Assembly: GCA_958299035.1 (NCBI GenBank)
Contig: CATQJL010000316.1
Span: 16,717,676 to 16,781,675, forward strand
DNA: 64,000 nt
From: Cylicocyclus nassatus
Lineage: Eukaryota; Nematoda; Chromadorea; Rhabditida; Strongylidae
Direction of reading: 5' to 3'
Shown here piece after piece: positions 31,625 to 42,955 of the stretch; position 1 is the stretch's first letter, and every line of letters starts with the position of its first letter. A program made the position numbers and the translations under genes. The notes below the pieces were generated by a model. The model saw only the letters and a list, made by a program, of their open reading frames with translations. It made no database searches and had not been told where the DNA came from.

Positions 31625-34477
31625 TTCATGCTCTGCACTTACAACGCCAGAACAGTCCCACAGACGCCGACCTTCACGCTCTTCTCCACGCCGCAGGGCA
31701 CATCAAGTACCACGTCATCGCCCTGCAGGAAACGAAGTCCAGGAAGCAAGACGTGCGACAGTTGAGCGATGGGACCCTCGTCATTCGTGGTGAGAAAGTT
31801 CCGTCGCGGAACGTGGGAGGCGTCGGCTTTGTCGTCCACCCAACGATCGTCCATCTCGTCGATTCGCATGAGATCCTGTCTCCCCGACTGGCCATCCTTC
31901 GTCTACACCCTCCACACCAGAAGACCATCAGCATCATCAACTGCTATTCTCCAACATCAGCAGCTGATGATTCGGAATTGGATGCTTTTTACGAGCATGT
32001 GGAGGAGGACGTCCGCAACGAGAAGTCCTTCTACAAGTTTGTTGTGGGTGACTTTAACGCGAAAATCGGGATGAAACTAGAAGAGGAGTATAGGATCGGG
32101 AAATTTGGATTTGGGCTCCGGAATGATAACGGCAACCGTCTTATTGGGATCCTATCCGCCGCACGCCTGTTTCATGGAAACTCACTTTTTATGAAGAAAG
32201 AACAACGACGATGGACATGGGAGTCACCCAATGGAACGACACATGCGGAGATTGACCACATACTCACCAACCGAAGATGGTGCCTACTTGACGTATCGGT
32301 AGTGCCATCTTTCTGCAGTGGTTCTGATCACCGCCTCCTACGAGCGAAGGTACGATTCAGTCAAAAGCTGGAAAGGAAGATTTGCCATCGCAGTCCACGA
32401 AGGAAGGAAGTCGTTTACGACGGTCAAAGGTTAGAGGAGCTCTTATCATGTTGTGAGTGGTCCATCGAGGAAGACCCAACAAAGGACTACGAGCTGCTTC
32501 TCAAAGGATTGGAAGCCTGTGGGTGTTGCGCCTCAACAATTCGTGCAAGGAACTTGGATCGCATCTCAAGCACCACCAAGGAATTGCTCGATAGAAGAAG
32601 ATCCTTGAGGCTGGATCCGAATGCATCTCACTCGAGGGTTGGTGGCAAATACCAGCTGCAGAACGGCATTGCAGGAGGATCTACGAAAGTACAGGCAAAG
32701 GAGGATTTTGGAAGCCGCTGAACAAAGACGAAGTCTGAAGAAATGCCGAAGGGACCTTTGCGACTACCACATACCACTGGGAGCGTTATTAAACGAAAAT
32801 GGGGTACCAACAACTTCCCGCCGAGAAATGGAATCGATCGCGAAGAGTTTCTACACCAACCTCTTCCGCTCATCAACACCCGTGCCAGACCCCGCTGTTC
32901 CCACTGGAGACACACCACCACGAATTCTTCCTGCTGAAGTACGCGTCGCGATCCAGACCATGAAGACGTCCACAGCTCCAGGACCAGACCATCTTTCCGT
33001 GGACCTGCTGAGAGCTGGAGGACACTGTCTACACGAGATTCTGGCGGCGCACCTAACATCTTATCTCCAGAAGGAAAGGATTCCCGACCAGTGGAGAACG
33101 TCAAGAACCGTTCTTCTCTTCAAGAAGGGCGAACGGGAAGATCTTCGAAACTATCGTCCGATATGCCTGTTGAGCGTGCTGTATAAGCTTTTCACCAAGA
33201 TCATTCTCACTCGCATCTCAAGGACACTGGATGAAGCCCAACCTCCAGAACAAGCTGGTCGCAAGGGATTCAGTTGCATGGATCACATCCAGACGGTTTC
33301 GAGGGTCATAGAAGTTTGCCGGGAGTACCGATTACCTCTCGTCCTAACCTTCGTCGACTACGAGAAGGCATTTGACAGCGTCGAGTTCAACGCTATCCTG
33401 TCAGCGCTAGTCGATCAAGGAGTGGATCCGTCATATGTGAGGACATTAGCCAACTGCTACAAGGACTGCACTACAACGCTACAGCTGTTCCATCGCCCCC
33501 TGACCGTACCAATAGGGAAGGGAGTCCGACAAGGCGATACCATATCGCCTAAGCTGTTCACGGCGGCCTTGCAGTGGGTGATGAAATCACTGGACTGGAA
33601 TGAGAGAGGTATACGAGCTGATGGGAGATTCCTCTCGAATCTTCGTTTCGCGGACGACATCGTTCTCTTCTCGAGCAGTATCAATGAAGCCGAGACGATG
33701 TTAAAGGAATTGAACGAAGTAGGGAAGACGATTGGACTGCGAATCAATCGGAAGAAGACCCAGTTCATGAAGAACGGCCTAATTGAGGATACGGAATTGA
33801 AGCTGGAAGATTCCCCAATCACGGAGACCTCTTCTTACTTGTATCTAGGACGTTCAATGAACATGCAGAACGACTTGAAAGAAGAACTTAACAGAAGGCG
33901 AAGAGCAGCTTGGGCCGCTTACGGGCCTTTGAAAGAAGCCACCGACCAACTAACGGACCCTGCGCTCCGAGCTCATCTGTTCGATTCAACCGTTCTCCCA
34001 GCGGTCTGCTACGCAGCCGAGACGTGGGCTGACACCGCTGCCACGTCGAAAGCTCTGCGTACCACCCACAGAGCGATGGAGCGGAGTCTTCTGAAGTTTA
34101 ACCGACTTACGCAACATCTTGCCGGACTTCGCAGTTCTGATTTAAGAAGTATGTCCCGTCTACGAGACCCAGTCGAGTATGTTTCGAAGGTAAAGTACCG
34201 ATGGGCCGGTCACATTGCAAGAAGAACAGACGACAGATGGACGTTAAGAACGCTGGAATGGATCCCTCGCGATGTAAAACGCCCTCGAGGAAGACCCCCC
34301 ACCAGGTGGGCAGATGTGTTCGTGGAAAGGATGGACCAGCTGAAAAACCAGCTGGAAGCGAATTTTACACCTAGATCTCGTGATCTTCGCCATCAACGAC
34401 CGATACGAAAATCGCGGTTGACGCTTGCGAGGGATAGGAACGGATGGAAGCTGTGCTGCGGCCCGCACGACACGTGA
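31625..34477 (+). pseudogene. RTE endonuclease-reverse transcriptase, two frameshifts
   Basis: The reading starts in one frame with LCTYNARTV (31630-31656), the N-terminal strand of an AP-type endonuclease. It shifts at about 31657-31663 into a frame with ALQETKS, GDFNAK (32047-32064), IDHI and SDHRLL (32323-32340), the active-site motifs of that domain. A second shift at about 32636 leads into the reverse transcriptase frame (32621-34477), which has FVDYEKAFDSVE (about 33350-33385), RQGDTISP (about 33527-33550), FADD (about 33647-33658) and a C-terminal domain ending GPHDT before a stop. The conserved QAGFRKG segment lacks its Phe (QAGRKG, about 33251-33268), an in-frame loss of three bases. 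There are no in-frame stops, so the copy is fairly young. Confidence 0.9.
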
Positions 34478-34769
34478 GGACGGGCCAACTAAGTAACTAA
34501 GTAAGTAAGATTCCTTCATACTACGCCGCAGGACGCAGCAGTCTACCGCAGCACGTAGCAGCACGCCGCGTTCTGCGGCGTGTGCCGCTGCAGTCGCTCT
34601 GAAACTCGCTCGCTTGAAGTTACACTCTTTGAGAACATTAACGTGCAGCAAATAGAGATACATCCATAGCCGGGCGAAGCTGTTCTGCCATGAGCGTATA
34701 TTTCACTGCGACTGTAGCGGCGCGCTCCGAGCACGCCGCATCCTGCGGCGCAGTATGAAGGAACCCTAA

Positions 34770-35336
34770 TTCGCGTTGTTGAAAGTTGATTCCCAAGCAA
34801 AGAAATTGCTCCGAAAATAGCTTCACATGATGATTCGCCACGTGAGCTTCTCCCCTGTGAGCGTGGTGTTTCGTTTCCCCCCTCCCCACCCATCCGTGCG
34901 TATTCCAATCACCGTTCCGGAAAACTCGCCCTGTAATTTCTGCAGATCGCGGTTTGTCGAGGTTTTCGCGAGGGACATGAGAGGGCCTTGGAACGACAAG
35001 AACATGAAAGTCGAGAATCTGGGTGGACGTGCCTTTAACTTATGATAGGTGTAAGCCGACCGCGTTTTGTGCCGAATGCATTTGGTCAATCAAAGACAGT
35101 TCATGACTAAAAGAGAGAACCAAGGAAAACCTAGAATGCACCCGAAAATAGAAGTTAGAGTCACAACTCGCAGCCTGCGCTAACGGCTTTTACTTGGAAG
35201 TAAATTTATGTTCTTTTTGATTCGCTCACTTTAGCGTCATTGTCCTAGTTGCACAGTTGAGCAGACTTCCCATTCCCAAAATAATGCACTTGCAGTGCTG
35301 AGAAAATGAGGTTGAGTTTGCGTGTGAGCAACTAGC
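34770..35336. other. Unassigned intron sequence
   Basis: No exon or element recognised. Overlapping open frames on both strands have no motif. Confidence 0.35.
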
Positions 35337-35339
35337 TGA

Positions 35340-35805
35340 CAAGGGAAGGATACTAACTTAGATTTGCCTTTTAAGATGAGACACATATATCTGGGATCAG
35401 CGTTTCACTCTGATCCCAGATATGGTGTTTTTGGCTGCTTAGCGTGATTCTGAAGAGAGTTATGGTCTCCTTCTTGTGCAAAGTCTACGTGCTCCTCGAC
35501 CTACTGGTGCTACGATGTCAACGTCTAGGTGGTTTTGCAGTTGTATAATGCTCCCTTTCAAAATGGAAAGAATTAATCTAAGGCTAGTGCGACATCCTAG
35601 CTCTTTTCTCAAGCAGATTCTTATCTATACATCGTCTTAGACATTCAGAAGTTTGCTATTTACTCACAACAGCAAGCCCATAACTCGCTTCTCAATAGCG
35701 CTAAGCAGCTAAAAATACCATATTTGGAATTAGCGTTTAAAGATGATTCCATATATATATGTGTTGTGTCTCAAAAGGCGAATCTAATTTGGTATCCTTC
35801 CCTTG
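35340..35805. mobile_element. CAAGGG-end foldback, copy 2 (466 bp), TGA duplication
   Basis: The tips CAAGGGAAGGATACTAACTT and AATTTGGTATCCTTCCCTTG are inverted. TGA stands at 35337-35339 and 35806-35808. The centre of the left arm contains a self-complementary ATCTGGGATCAGCG..CTGATCCCAGAT hairpin (35390-35421). Confidence 0.9.
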
Positions 35806-36095
35806 TGAGCTCGTAGTGTCGGCTCCGGCATTACTGGCGAAATTATTTTCCTTCTATCTGTAATCACCTATTCTTATTTAGGCTATCGCCTTATGCATAA
35901 GGACGAATTCGACTTGTTATTTACAAAAACTATTAAAAGATGCAGTTAGTATGCGTCTTCTGGCTCTATATATCAACAAACATTTATACATGGCAGAACT
36001 ACAGTCAACAACGCTTGGAAAATTGAATGAAAGCTACTCATCGGTAGGTGCACCGCTGATATCATGGTGGTGTTCAATTATGAGACATCCTAATA

Positions 36096-37661
36096 CAGTG
36101 CTGGACAAAATTATAGGTCCACTTTAGAATGTGCCATAACTCACTCTGTTGTCAATAAAATGTTCCAAATTTTGGTACAGCAGTGTGTTTACCAGCCTAC
36201 TATCAGTCATCAGATCTCATTTTCATTTGGTTATTCAAGAAAAAATCTAAAATTTTGAAAAAAACCAGGCTTGAAGGCTGGACAAAATTATAGGTCCACC
36301 TGGAGTTTTTATTGATTAAAGCACTTCTTAGCTACCAAATTTCTTCAGGTAGGTACACATCCAAAAACTTTATACAGCCGCTTTAGTCAGGCTGTGTCAT
36401 ACCTCCAAAGAAAACTGATTATCTGTTTTTTGCCTTGAAAATTCGTTCACATGTATTTCGCTCCACAAACCTGCGTTGAGTAAGAAATTCTGCAATTTCT
36501 CAGCTGAATTGGAAGGGACGGGGTTTACGGGGTTTTATCTACCTTCTGGATGCTTTTTGACGTGAACATTGGGGAAGAAATCCGATTTTTTGCTGCCGAA
36601 GCAAATCCGACATTGACAATACTGCAATTCTGTGCTCAAATTTCTGCCTTCAAACTTCTCTTACAATGTTCTCAGAAGCATAAAGTAAAGCAAAGGCGTT
36701 GTTTCTACGAAGGAGAGTTCGTATTCCATGGTTGCAACTTTTTAGAGATTCAAGCATTCGAGTATAATTACTGAAATCACCCCGCAGAAACTGTTTACGA
36801 CAAGCACCAAAGCTATTTGTGGCTCCGACCAAAATTTTTAAAAGAATCATGTGCTAACATATCCTACAAGCTACAAGCTGTATCCACTATCTAGTAAATA
36901 ATTACTGTCAAAAATCTAAGTGAGGTAGCACTTGGAAAGCTATTTTGGATTGCGTAACACCATTATTACGTTGCACACACAACTCATGTTTCGAAAAAGA
37001 AGCAAGGCGGCTTTGTGGACACTTGCGAGTATGGCGAACAGCTTTATTCTTGTGTAAAAAAATGCTTCTACAATCTCTTGAGGTTATAATGACAATGCAT
37101 AAAGGGTCTTAGGGCAGAAACTGAAGCTTATTCTCCCGATTGAGTCGATGTTGCATTCGCTTCAGCAGCAAAAAATCGGGTTTTTTTCGATGCTCACGTC
37201 AAAAAGCATCCTGAAGGTAGATGAAACTCCGTCGCTTTCGATCTAGCTGAGAAACTGCAGAATTTTTTACTCAACGCAGGTTTGTGGAGCGAAATACATG
37301 TGAAAGCATTTTCAAGGCAAAAAAAAAACAGATAATCAGTTCTCTTTGGAGGTATGATGACACAACTTGACTAAAGCAGCTGTTCAACGTTTTTGGATGT
37401 GTACCTGAAGAAATTTGAAAGCTAAGAAGTGCTTTAATCAGTAAAAACTCCAGGTGGACCTATATCTTTGTTCAGCCTTCAAGCCTGTTTTTTTCAAGAT
37501 TTTCAATTTTTTCTTGAATAACCTAACGAAAACGAGACCCATTTTGATGATTGATATTAGGCTGGTAAACACATGGTTGTACCAAATTTCGTAACATTTT
37601 ATTGACGACAGAGTGAGTTATGGCACTTTTTAGAGTGGACCTATAATTTTGTCCAGCACTT
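36096..37661. mobile_element. Tc1-type foldback with CAGTGCTGGACAAAATTATA ends (1566 bp)
   Basis: Ends are CAGTGCTGGACAAAATTATA and the mirror TATAATTTTGTCCAGCACT. TA precedes at 36094-36095 and follows at 37662-37663. The CAGTGCTGG tip is that of Tc1-type elements of nematodes. The arms are about 600 bp: internal second copies of GCTGGACAAAATTATAGGTC at about 36277 and its mirror near 37450 suggest duplicated ends. Mirrored frames, such as AAGCATCCTGAAGGTAGAT against ATCTACCTTCTGGATGCTTT, are not genes. Confidence 0.85.
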
Positions 37662-37667
37662 TATATA

Positions 37668-38593
37668 TTAGGTTGTTCCGAAAGTTCTTTCCGTTTTTTC
37701 AACCTATCATAAAAATACATGGAATGAAGGTAAGGAAAAGCTTCAAGCGCTATCCGACGCATTTTTTCCTCTTCTTTTCAACAATCATATTCCTGTGTCG
37801 CTTGCTCTTTTGGAGAAGCTTTAATAGCGGTCAGATAGAGTAAACAAAGTGCAATTTAATGGAATTTTTTAGCAATTTCAACTGGCTTCTCAGTATTTTC
37901 TGAGACAACTTTTTCAGAAGTCTTCACTTTTTTGAAGTCACAAAACACACAAACGCTCCGAACATTAGCAAATTCTCGGATTTTGACACTATCAAAAGTC
38001 GTTTGTGATTGTCCACTATTTTTTCAAAGTGACTGAGTGTTTACCGCTTCGACCTATAAGATTTCGCGTTTCAGTGCACACCCTCAGGCAGGTTCAAAAT
38101 TAAGAGTTATGAAAATTTTATCGCTAAAACCCCCACGAATTAGGAAGAAAAATATCAGTAGAAAGAGGAGGAAAAAGTTGCATCGAAGGACACTTTAGTT
38201 GTGCGCCGTTTTATGTTCTATGGCTCTTGGCATCACCAAAAGTGGAATTTGATAGCATCAGGGAAATAATTCTAAAAAAATTTTTGGGGCTAGCAATAGA
38301 CGCCAAAAAAATCCATTAAATTGCATTTTGTTTATTCTATCCAGCTGCTATTGAAGCTTCTCCAAAAGTCAAAAAAGAAAATTGTGAAAAATTGCCAATT
38401 GTACACGGTAAAAACCATGGGTTCGAAATTTTGGCCATTATTTCACTGATCACAAGAGTAAGCGACACAGGAATATGAATGTTGAAAAAAGGAGGAAATC
38501 AGCGTCGGATAGTACCGTAATTGCTTACCCATCTTTGTTTCACTTCTTTTTATGATAGGTTGAAAAACGGAAAGAACTTTCGGAACGACCTAA
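37668..38593. mobile_element. TTAGG-end mariner-type MITE, GTTGTTCCGAAAG subfamily (926 bp)
   Basis: Ends are TTAGGTTGTTCCGAAAGTTC and AACTTTCGGAACGACCTAA. TA is at 37666-37667, and the right flank has changed to TC. Arms match 29298-30308 closely, through AACCTATCATAAAAA and the mirror TTTTTATGATAGGTT. It lies 6 bp from the end of the Tc1-type foldback. Confidence 0.85.
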
Positions 38594-39329
38594 TCATTAA
38601 ATTGTCTCGAAAGTTCCGTCGTTTCATATTTAAAAATCTGTAAATTTGCGCCCTCTCAAAGGTTTTCATACTCGTAATTACTTTTGAAAGAGTAAGTTTT
38701 TCGCTTTCGAATGCTTTCCTTACTAGCTTCTAATACACAGTGACTGCAGAAATAAAATTGGGAAAACAAGACCATATAGACTTGTAATATTTAATTTTAG
38801 GTCGCCAAAAACCTGTACCTCTGCGGAAAATTCTGGAAACGTAAATACATAGGTTTCTGACCTAATCTTTATAACTGTGGAAAGGTTGCGTCGTTTGGAT
38901 GTGTTTGTAAAAAACTATAATTTTCGAGAAAAGTGAAAAATCAAGTGGTTTTGACCTTTTCTGTAGTACAGTCGAAATTTTCGCAGAGACCTCCGAACAG
39001 CACAAACTTTTCACTGTTGCGAAGAGTAGGTCAATGAACTTGTGCACTCGCGTTTTCAGATTTTTCTGCAGCGTTTCAGGCTTTTGGCGACCTAACTTAA
39101 AATGACCAAAGTTTATATGGTCTTGTTTCCCCAAATTTATCTCTGCAGTCAGTGTGTCAGCAGTTAGAAGCTACTCAGATAATCGCCGAGGGCAGGCGGC
39201 CATGCGATTTATGGGCGGGCGGGCACCGGAAAAATAGTTCGCTGATTTTGCGGTCCGCTTGCAGATATTTGGGAAAATTTTAGCGAAAATTTAGACGAAT
39301 GCTTGGAGAACAATCGCGGTCTTCTTATA

Positions 39330-40181
39330 TTAGGTTGGCACGAAAGTTCTTGCGTAATTCAAACAAAATTCAATAACTTTTCAAAGACTAAACCTAAATT
39401 CACAATCTTGTATGCTAAAAATATTAGAAGTCTTACGCTTCATGATGGATGTTTAAGCATAAGATTACGTGAGCTGGAGATCAAGAACGAAGCTCTCGAA
39501 TATGGGGTTTCAAATTTTGAGATTTTGAGTTTGGTGCCAGAAAATCGCAGAGTGCCGCTAGCTAGCAGAAAAAAATCTGTAGAATTTACTTACACAGCAA
39601 AAGTCCACACGTTGATTTAGCAGGCTTTGATCTCGCATGGAAACGCGAAAACAAAAAATTTGTGAAAATTCTCATTTCACAGGACAAATCCCCTTATCAC
39701 TCCAACTTTTCCACAGAAACACACTTTGCAACCAGAAATTAGACATAGTGCCTATTTAGAGCCTTGCGACGTTTTCTCGATTGTAAAACAGTGTTTTCGC
39801 CGGAAAACTGCGGACATGAGGGGATTTTTTCCGCAAAATGACATAATTCACGAAATTTTTCTTTGTGCTTCACCATGCAAGATCAAAGCCTTCCAAAGTA
39901 ACATATGGACGTTTGTTGTGTAAGTAAATTCTACAGATTTTTTTCGGCTAGCTAGCGGCACTCTGCGATTTTCTGGCACCAAACTCAAAATCGCAAAATT
40001 TGAAGCCCCATCTTCGAGAGCTTCGCTCTTGATGTCCAGCTCACGGAATCTTGTGATTAAACATCCATCATGAAGTGAGGCTTCTAATATTTCTAGCATA
40101 CCAGATTGTGAATTTAGGTTTAATCATAAAAAAGTTATTGAATTTTGTTTGAATTACGCAAGAACTTTCGTGCCAACCTAA
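39330..40181. mobile_element. TTAGG-end mariner-type MITE, GTTGGCACGAAAG subfamily (852 bp)
   Basis: Ends are TTAGGTTGGCACGAAAGTTC and the mirror GAACTTTCGTGCCAACCTAA. TA lies at 39328-39329 and 40182-40183. Arms of about 300 bp: CTTGCGTAATTCAAACAAAA, GCTAGCTAGC and TGGTGCCAGAAAATCGCAGA all mirror. The related text TTTATGGATTAGCTGCGGC at 40517 shows the empty site in the host family. Confidence 0.9.
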
Positions 40182-40363
40182 TAGATTAGCTGCGGCGCAG
40201 TGGCCGCATTCTCGCAGACTTTCCGCGAGAATATGCAAAATTTTCGAGGGCCGCAGGCTGCACGCTCCTTTGTGGAGGACCGCGCAGCCCCCAGGTGCTT
40301 TCCGCTGAGAGAAAGTACCTCAAACTTGAGTAATTAAACCATCGATGACAGCTCTGCCATGTA

Positions 40364-40829
40364 CTCAGATAACCGCCGGGGGCAGGCGGCCATGCGAATT
40401 TTGAACAAGCGCGCACGGAAAAAATAGTTCGTTGATTTTTTGCGGCCCGCTTGCAGAAATTTGGAAGAAAGTTGGCAAAATTAAAGACGAATGCTTGAAG
40501 AACAATCGCGGTTTCTTTATGGATTAGCTGCGGCGCAGTGGCCGCATTCTCGGGACTTTCCGCGAGAATATGCAAAAATTCCGAGTCTTACCTGCGCTCG
40601 ACGTACGCCCGAAAATACCTAAAAAGAGTCCGAGCGCTTGCTGCAAGTTTGGCCAGCGCTCGCTGGAAGATATTATTTGACGAGCGCTTGCAGAAAATTC
40701 TGTATTGCTGCCCACTGGCAGAACGCGGAAGTACCGCCCGCTGAAGGTCTGGCCACGCCCCAAATTTCTGCTGACCGCCTGCAGAAAAACGCGAGTTTGC
40801 GGACCGCCTGCCCCCGGCGATTATCTGAG
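40364..40829. mobile_element. CTCAG-end foldback, inner copy (466 bp), TA duplication
   Basis: Ends are CTCAGATAACCGCCGGGGGC and CCCCGGCGATTATCTGAG. TA is at 40362-40363 and 40830-40831. It sits inside another copy of the same family. Joining the flanks gives CTCTGCCATGTAGAATCTCA, which aligns with CTCTGCCACACAGAGTCTTA in copies at 47276 and 57890 (complement), confirming self-insertion. Confidence 0.9.
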
Positions 40830-41218
40830 TAGAATCTCACCTTTGTTCGGCGTACGCCCGAAATTGCCTAAAAACCGTCCGAGCGCCGGTTGAAAATTTG
40901 ACCAGCGCTCGCTGAAAGAGATTATTTGACGAGCGCCTGCAGAAAACTCTGTGTTGCTTCCCGCTGGCAGAACATTAGACAATAAAGGAAGTGCCGCCCG
41001 CTGAAGGTTTGGCCACGCCCCAAAATTCTGCTGACCGCCTGCAGAAAAACGCGGGTTTGCGGACCGCCTGCCCCCGGCGATTGTCTGAGTAGGAAGGAAG
41101 GCATTCGAAATCGATAGACTTACTCTTTCAAATAGGATTGAAAATTTGCAAATCTGTTAAGATTGCGCAAAGCTACAAATTTTCAGAAACGAAACGACAG
41201 AACTTTCGGGACAACCTA

Positions 41219-42137
41219 TTAGGTTGTCCGGGAATTAATGCATGTTTTGAATTCCAACCGCGATAAGTCATACTCTTCTCACTTCTAAGTAGAAATCGAA
41301 AAGTCATTCGATAGAGCAACACAAGCTCTACAAGATAGCAGTCTTACTTTAGTAACAGCTATGATCTACCACGAGTTTTGAGCCAAAAACTAAAAAGATT
41401 CAACTGCCGAAAAAAATGAGAAAAATCGTAACTCAGTTGTGAAATTCCTACAAAAATTTTAATTCGCTCACGTTACCACTACTCACATAGGGCATCTATA
41501 TAGGCGTTGCCGTATTTTTTCCCCGTTGAAAATCAAGAAAACGGAAATTTTTTGAGCATTTGCCAAAGTGGTGCTGTGCCGTTTTCACATAAGTGGTTGT
41601 ATACTACAAAACTGTAGAAGTATAAACGTAAATTTCCAGCTCTTTACAAGCTTTAGTTCTCAAGAAAGATCGAATACAGTTTTTCCTAGTCATGTAATCC
41701 AAGCTAAAATTTAAATTTCTCGAGAATTAAAGCTTGTGGAGAGCTGCAAATTTACGTTTGCACTTCTACAGTTTTGTAGTATACAATTACTTATGCGGCA
41801 AATGCACCAAAATTTCCGTTTTCTTGATTTCTAGTGGAGAAAAAAAGGGCAACGGCGTATATTGGTCTTGTGTAGAGAGTGTTTACGTGGGCAAGTTAAA
41901 ATTTTTGTAGGATTTTCATAAACTAAATTACGATTTTTTCTTATTTTTGGACAGTTGTATCTTTTTAATTTTTGGCTCGTAACTCGTGACGGATCAGAGC
42001 TGTTGCTAAATCGAGTTGCCATCTTGTAGAGCTTGCTTTCCTTTATCGACCGATGTCTTGCGACATGCTCAGAAATGAGAAATGTATGAGTTATGCGGTT
42101 GAAAATCAAAACCTGCGTTAATTTCCGGACGACTTAA
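41219..42137. mobile_element. TTAGG-end mariner-type MITE, GTTGTCCGGGAATT subfamily (919 bp)
   Basis: Ends are TTAGGTTGTCCGGGAATTAA and the mirror TTAATTTCCGGACGACTTAA. It abuts the previous MITE with TA (41217-41218) between them. Arms match 19393-20343, through GCTCTACAAGATAGCAGTCT and AAGCTTTAGTTCTC. The 92-codon minus frame at its right arm is a repeat by-product. Confidence 0.85.
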
Positions 42138-42955
42138 TGAACTTTTTAAAAATGTCGGTGAAAATAATTTTGTAAAATTTCAATAATGTTGGTGAAAATA
42201 GTTCTTGTAAATTTTTAAAAATGTTTCCATGTCAAAATGCGAATGCGCGCTGCCATGGCTCGCAACACGTAGCTCACGAACGTGTGCGGACTGGTTATGT
42301 CTCCCTTAACAGAAACTATTAACCATACCCTGCCCGAATACCGTATTGGCTTGTCTCTCCCTGATTACCTCGAAGAATGCTAGCTTGTTGAAAAAATGTT
42401 CATGAAACGTACTCCCGCTGATAAAGTGGGTGCTTTGTGTACGAACTACGGATATGACAGCATTTGTGGGTAAATCTTCGCACTCGTAAACACTGCTTGA
42501 ACATAAAATTCTCGAATTTTGAAATTTCTAATTTCAAAAAAAAATTACAAGTGTAACAGGAGTTATCCGTCAACCAAATAATTAAGTCTGCTGCTTCAAA
42601 TAACATAATTTGAAATTTTTTTGACACACTTTTGCGACTGTAGAATTTGACGGTAGAGATTTATGTTCATAATTTCTACGATTATTTCAACAGCTATTGG
42701 AAACTAGGTGCCGAGATGCAAAGAGAGAGTGAGTCAAGATAGTTTAGAGCTCTTATCTATCAATAACCTTTTACCCGCTCTTGTAAATGATGGCAGTCCA
42801 GCTATTTGCGTCTAAAGCAGTTTCAGTAACTCAAAAGTAATTTTCAAAGTCATAATGATAGTCTTTCAGTATTCTTTATTTGCTGTGCGGGTTTTTAATA
42901 CGTGAACGAGCCAACGCCTGATCTGCTTTCTCTACACTTGACAAATCGAATATAG
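42138..42955 (+). other. Unassigned intron sequence with one weak exon candidate
   Basis: At about 42255-42380 a + frame after ACACGTAG reads CGLVMSPLTETINHTLPEYR and IGLSLPDYLEEC before a stop. The GLSLPDY part is faintly like the family's Leu-Pro-x-x-x-Tyr segment expected after exon B. The stop, and the lack of a donor, argue against a functional exon. Nothing else recognised. Confidence 0.2.

Larger units (their letters stand above)
31247..34508 (+). mobile_element. Full-length RTE-class non-LTR retrotransposon
   Basis: An RTE retrotransposon copies its RNA into a nicked target using its own endonuclease and reverse transcriptase. This copy is complete: GATTCCTTCAT (11 bp) precedes it at 31236-31246 and follows it at 34509-34519. 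The 5' end is a structured 110-nt segment (ribozyme-like, separate entry). One protein region covers AP-type endonuclease and reverse transcriptase. A short 3' tail ends in AAGTAACTAAGTAAGTAAG, the short-repeat tail typical of RTE elements instead of poly(A). Two frameshifts and a lost codon make it inactive as read. It lies in the same orientation as the M13 gene, inside its long intron. Confidence 0.92.
31235..34766. mobile_element. Harbinger-like MITE interrupted by the RTE element
   Basis: The left tip GGATTCCTTCAT (31235-31246) continues after the RTE as ACTACGCCGCAGGACGC. The right tip is CTGCGGCGCAGTATGAAGGA, then ACCC. TAA stands at 31232-31234 and 34767-34769. Without the RTE and one duplication the element is about 260 bp. 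It contains further GCCGCAG/CTGCGGC hairpins (34566-34585). TAA duplication and GG-starting ends point to PIF/Harbinger. Confidence 0.75.
39174..41089. mobile_element. CTCAG-end GC-rich foldback, outer copy, TA duplication
   Basis: Ends are CTCAGATAATCGCCGAGGGC and GGCGATTGTCTGAG. TA stands at 39172-39173 and 41090-41091. It carries two insertions of its own: a mariner-type MITE (39330-40181) and a second copy of its own family (40364-40829). Removing them leaves a ~600-bp element comparable to 46955-48247. Confidence 0.85.
38597..41218. mobile_element. TTAGG-type MITE (GTCTCGAAAGTTCCGTCGTTTC subfamily), outermost of a three-level nest
   Basis: The left tip TTAAATTGTCTCGAAAGTTC and the right tip AACTTTCGGGACAACCTA are eroded versions of TTAGG/CCTAA. 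The left arm (CTTTCGAATGCTTTCCTTAC then TAGCTTCTAATACACAGTGA) is mirrored across the insertion at 39174-41089 (CAGTTAGAAGCTA|GGAAGGAAGGCATTCGA). A relative with the same ends is 50456-51125. Confidence 0.8.

Noticed and set aside
32628..33104. 158-codon minus-strand frame
   Set aside because: Antisense shadow of the RTE reverse transcriptase, whose + strand frame carries all the expected motifs.
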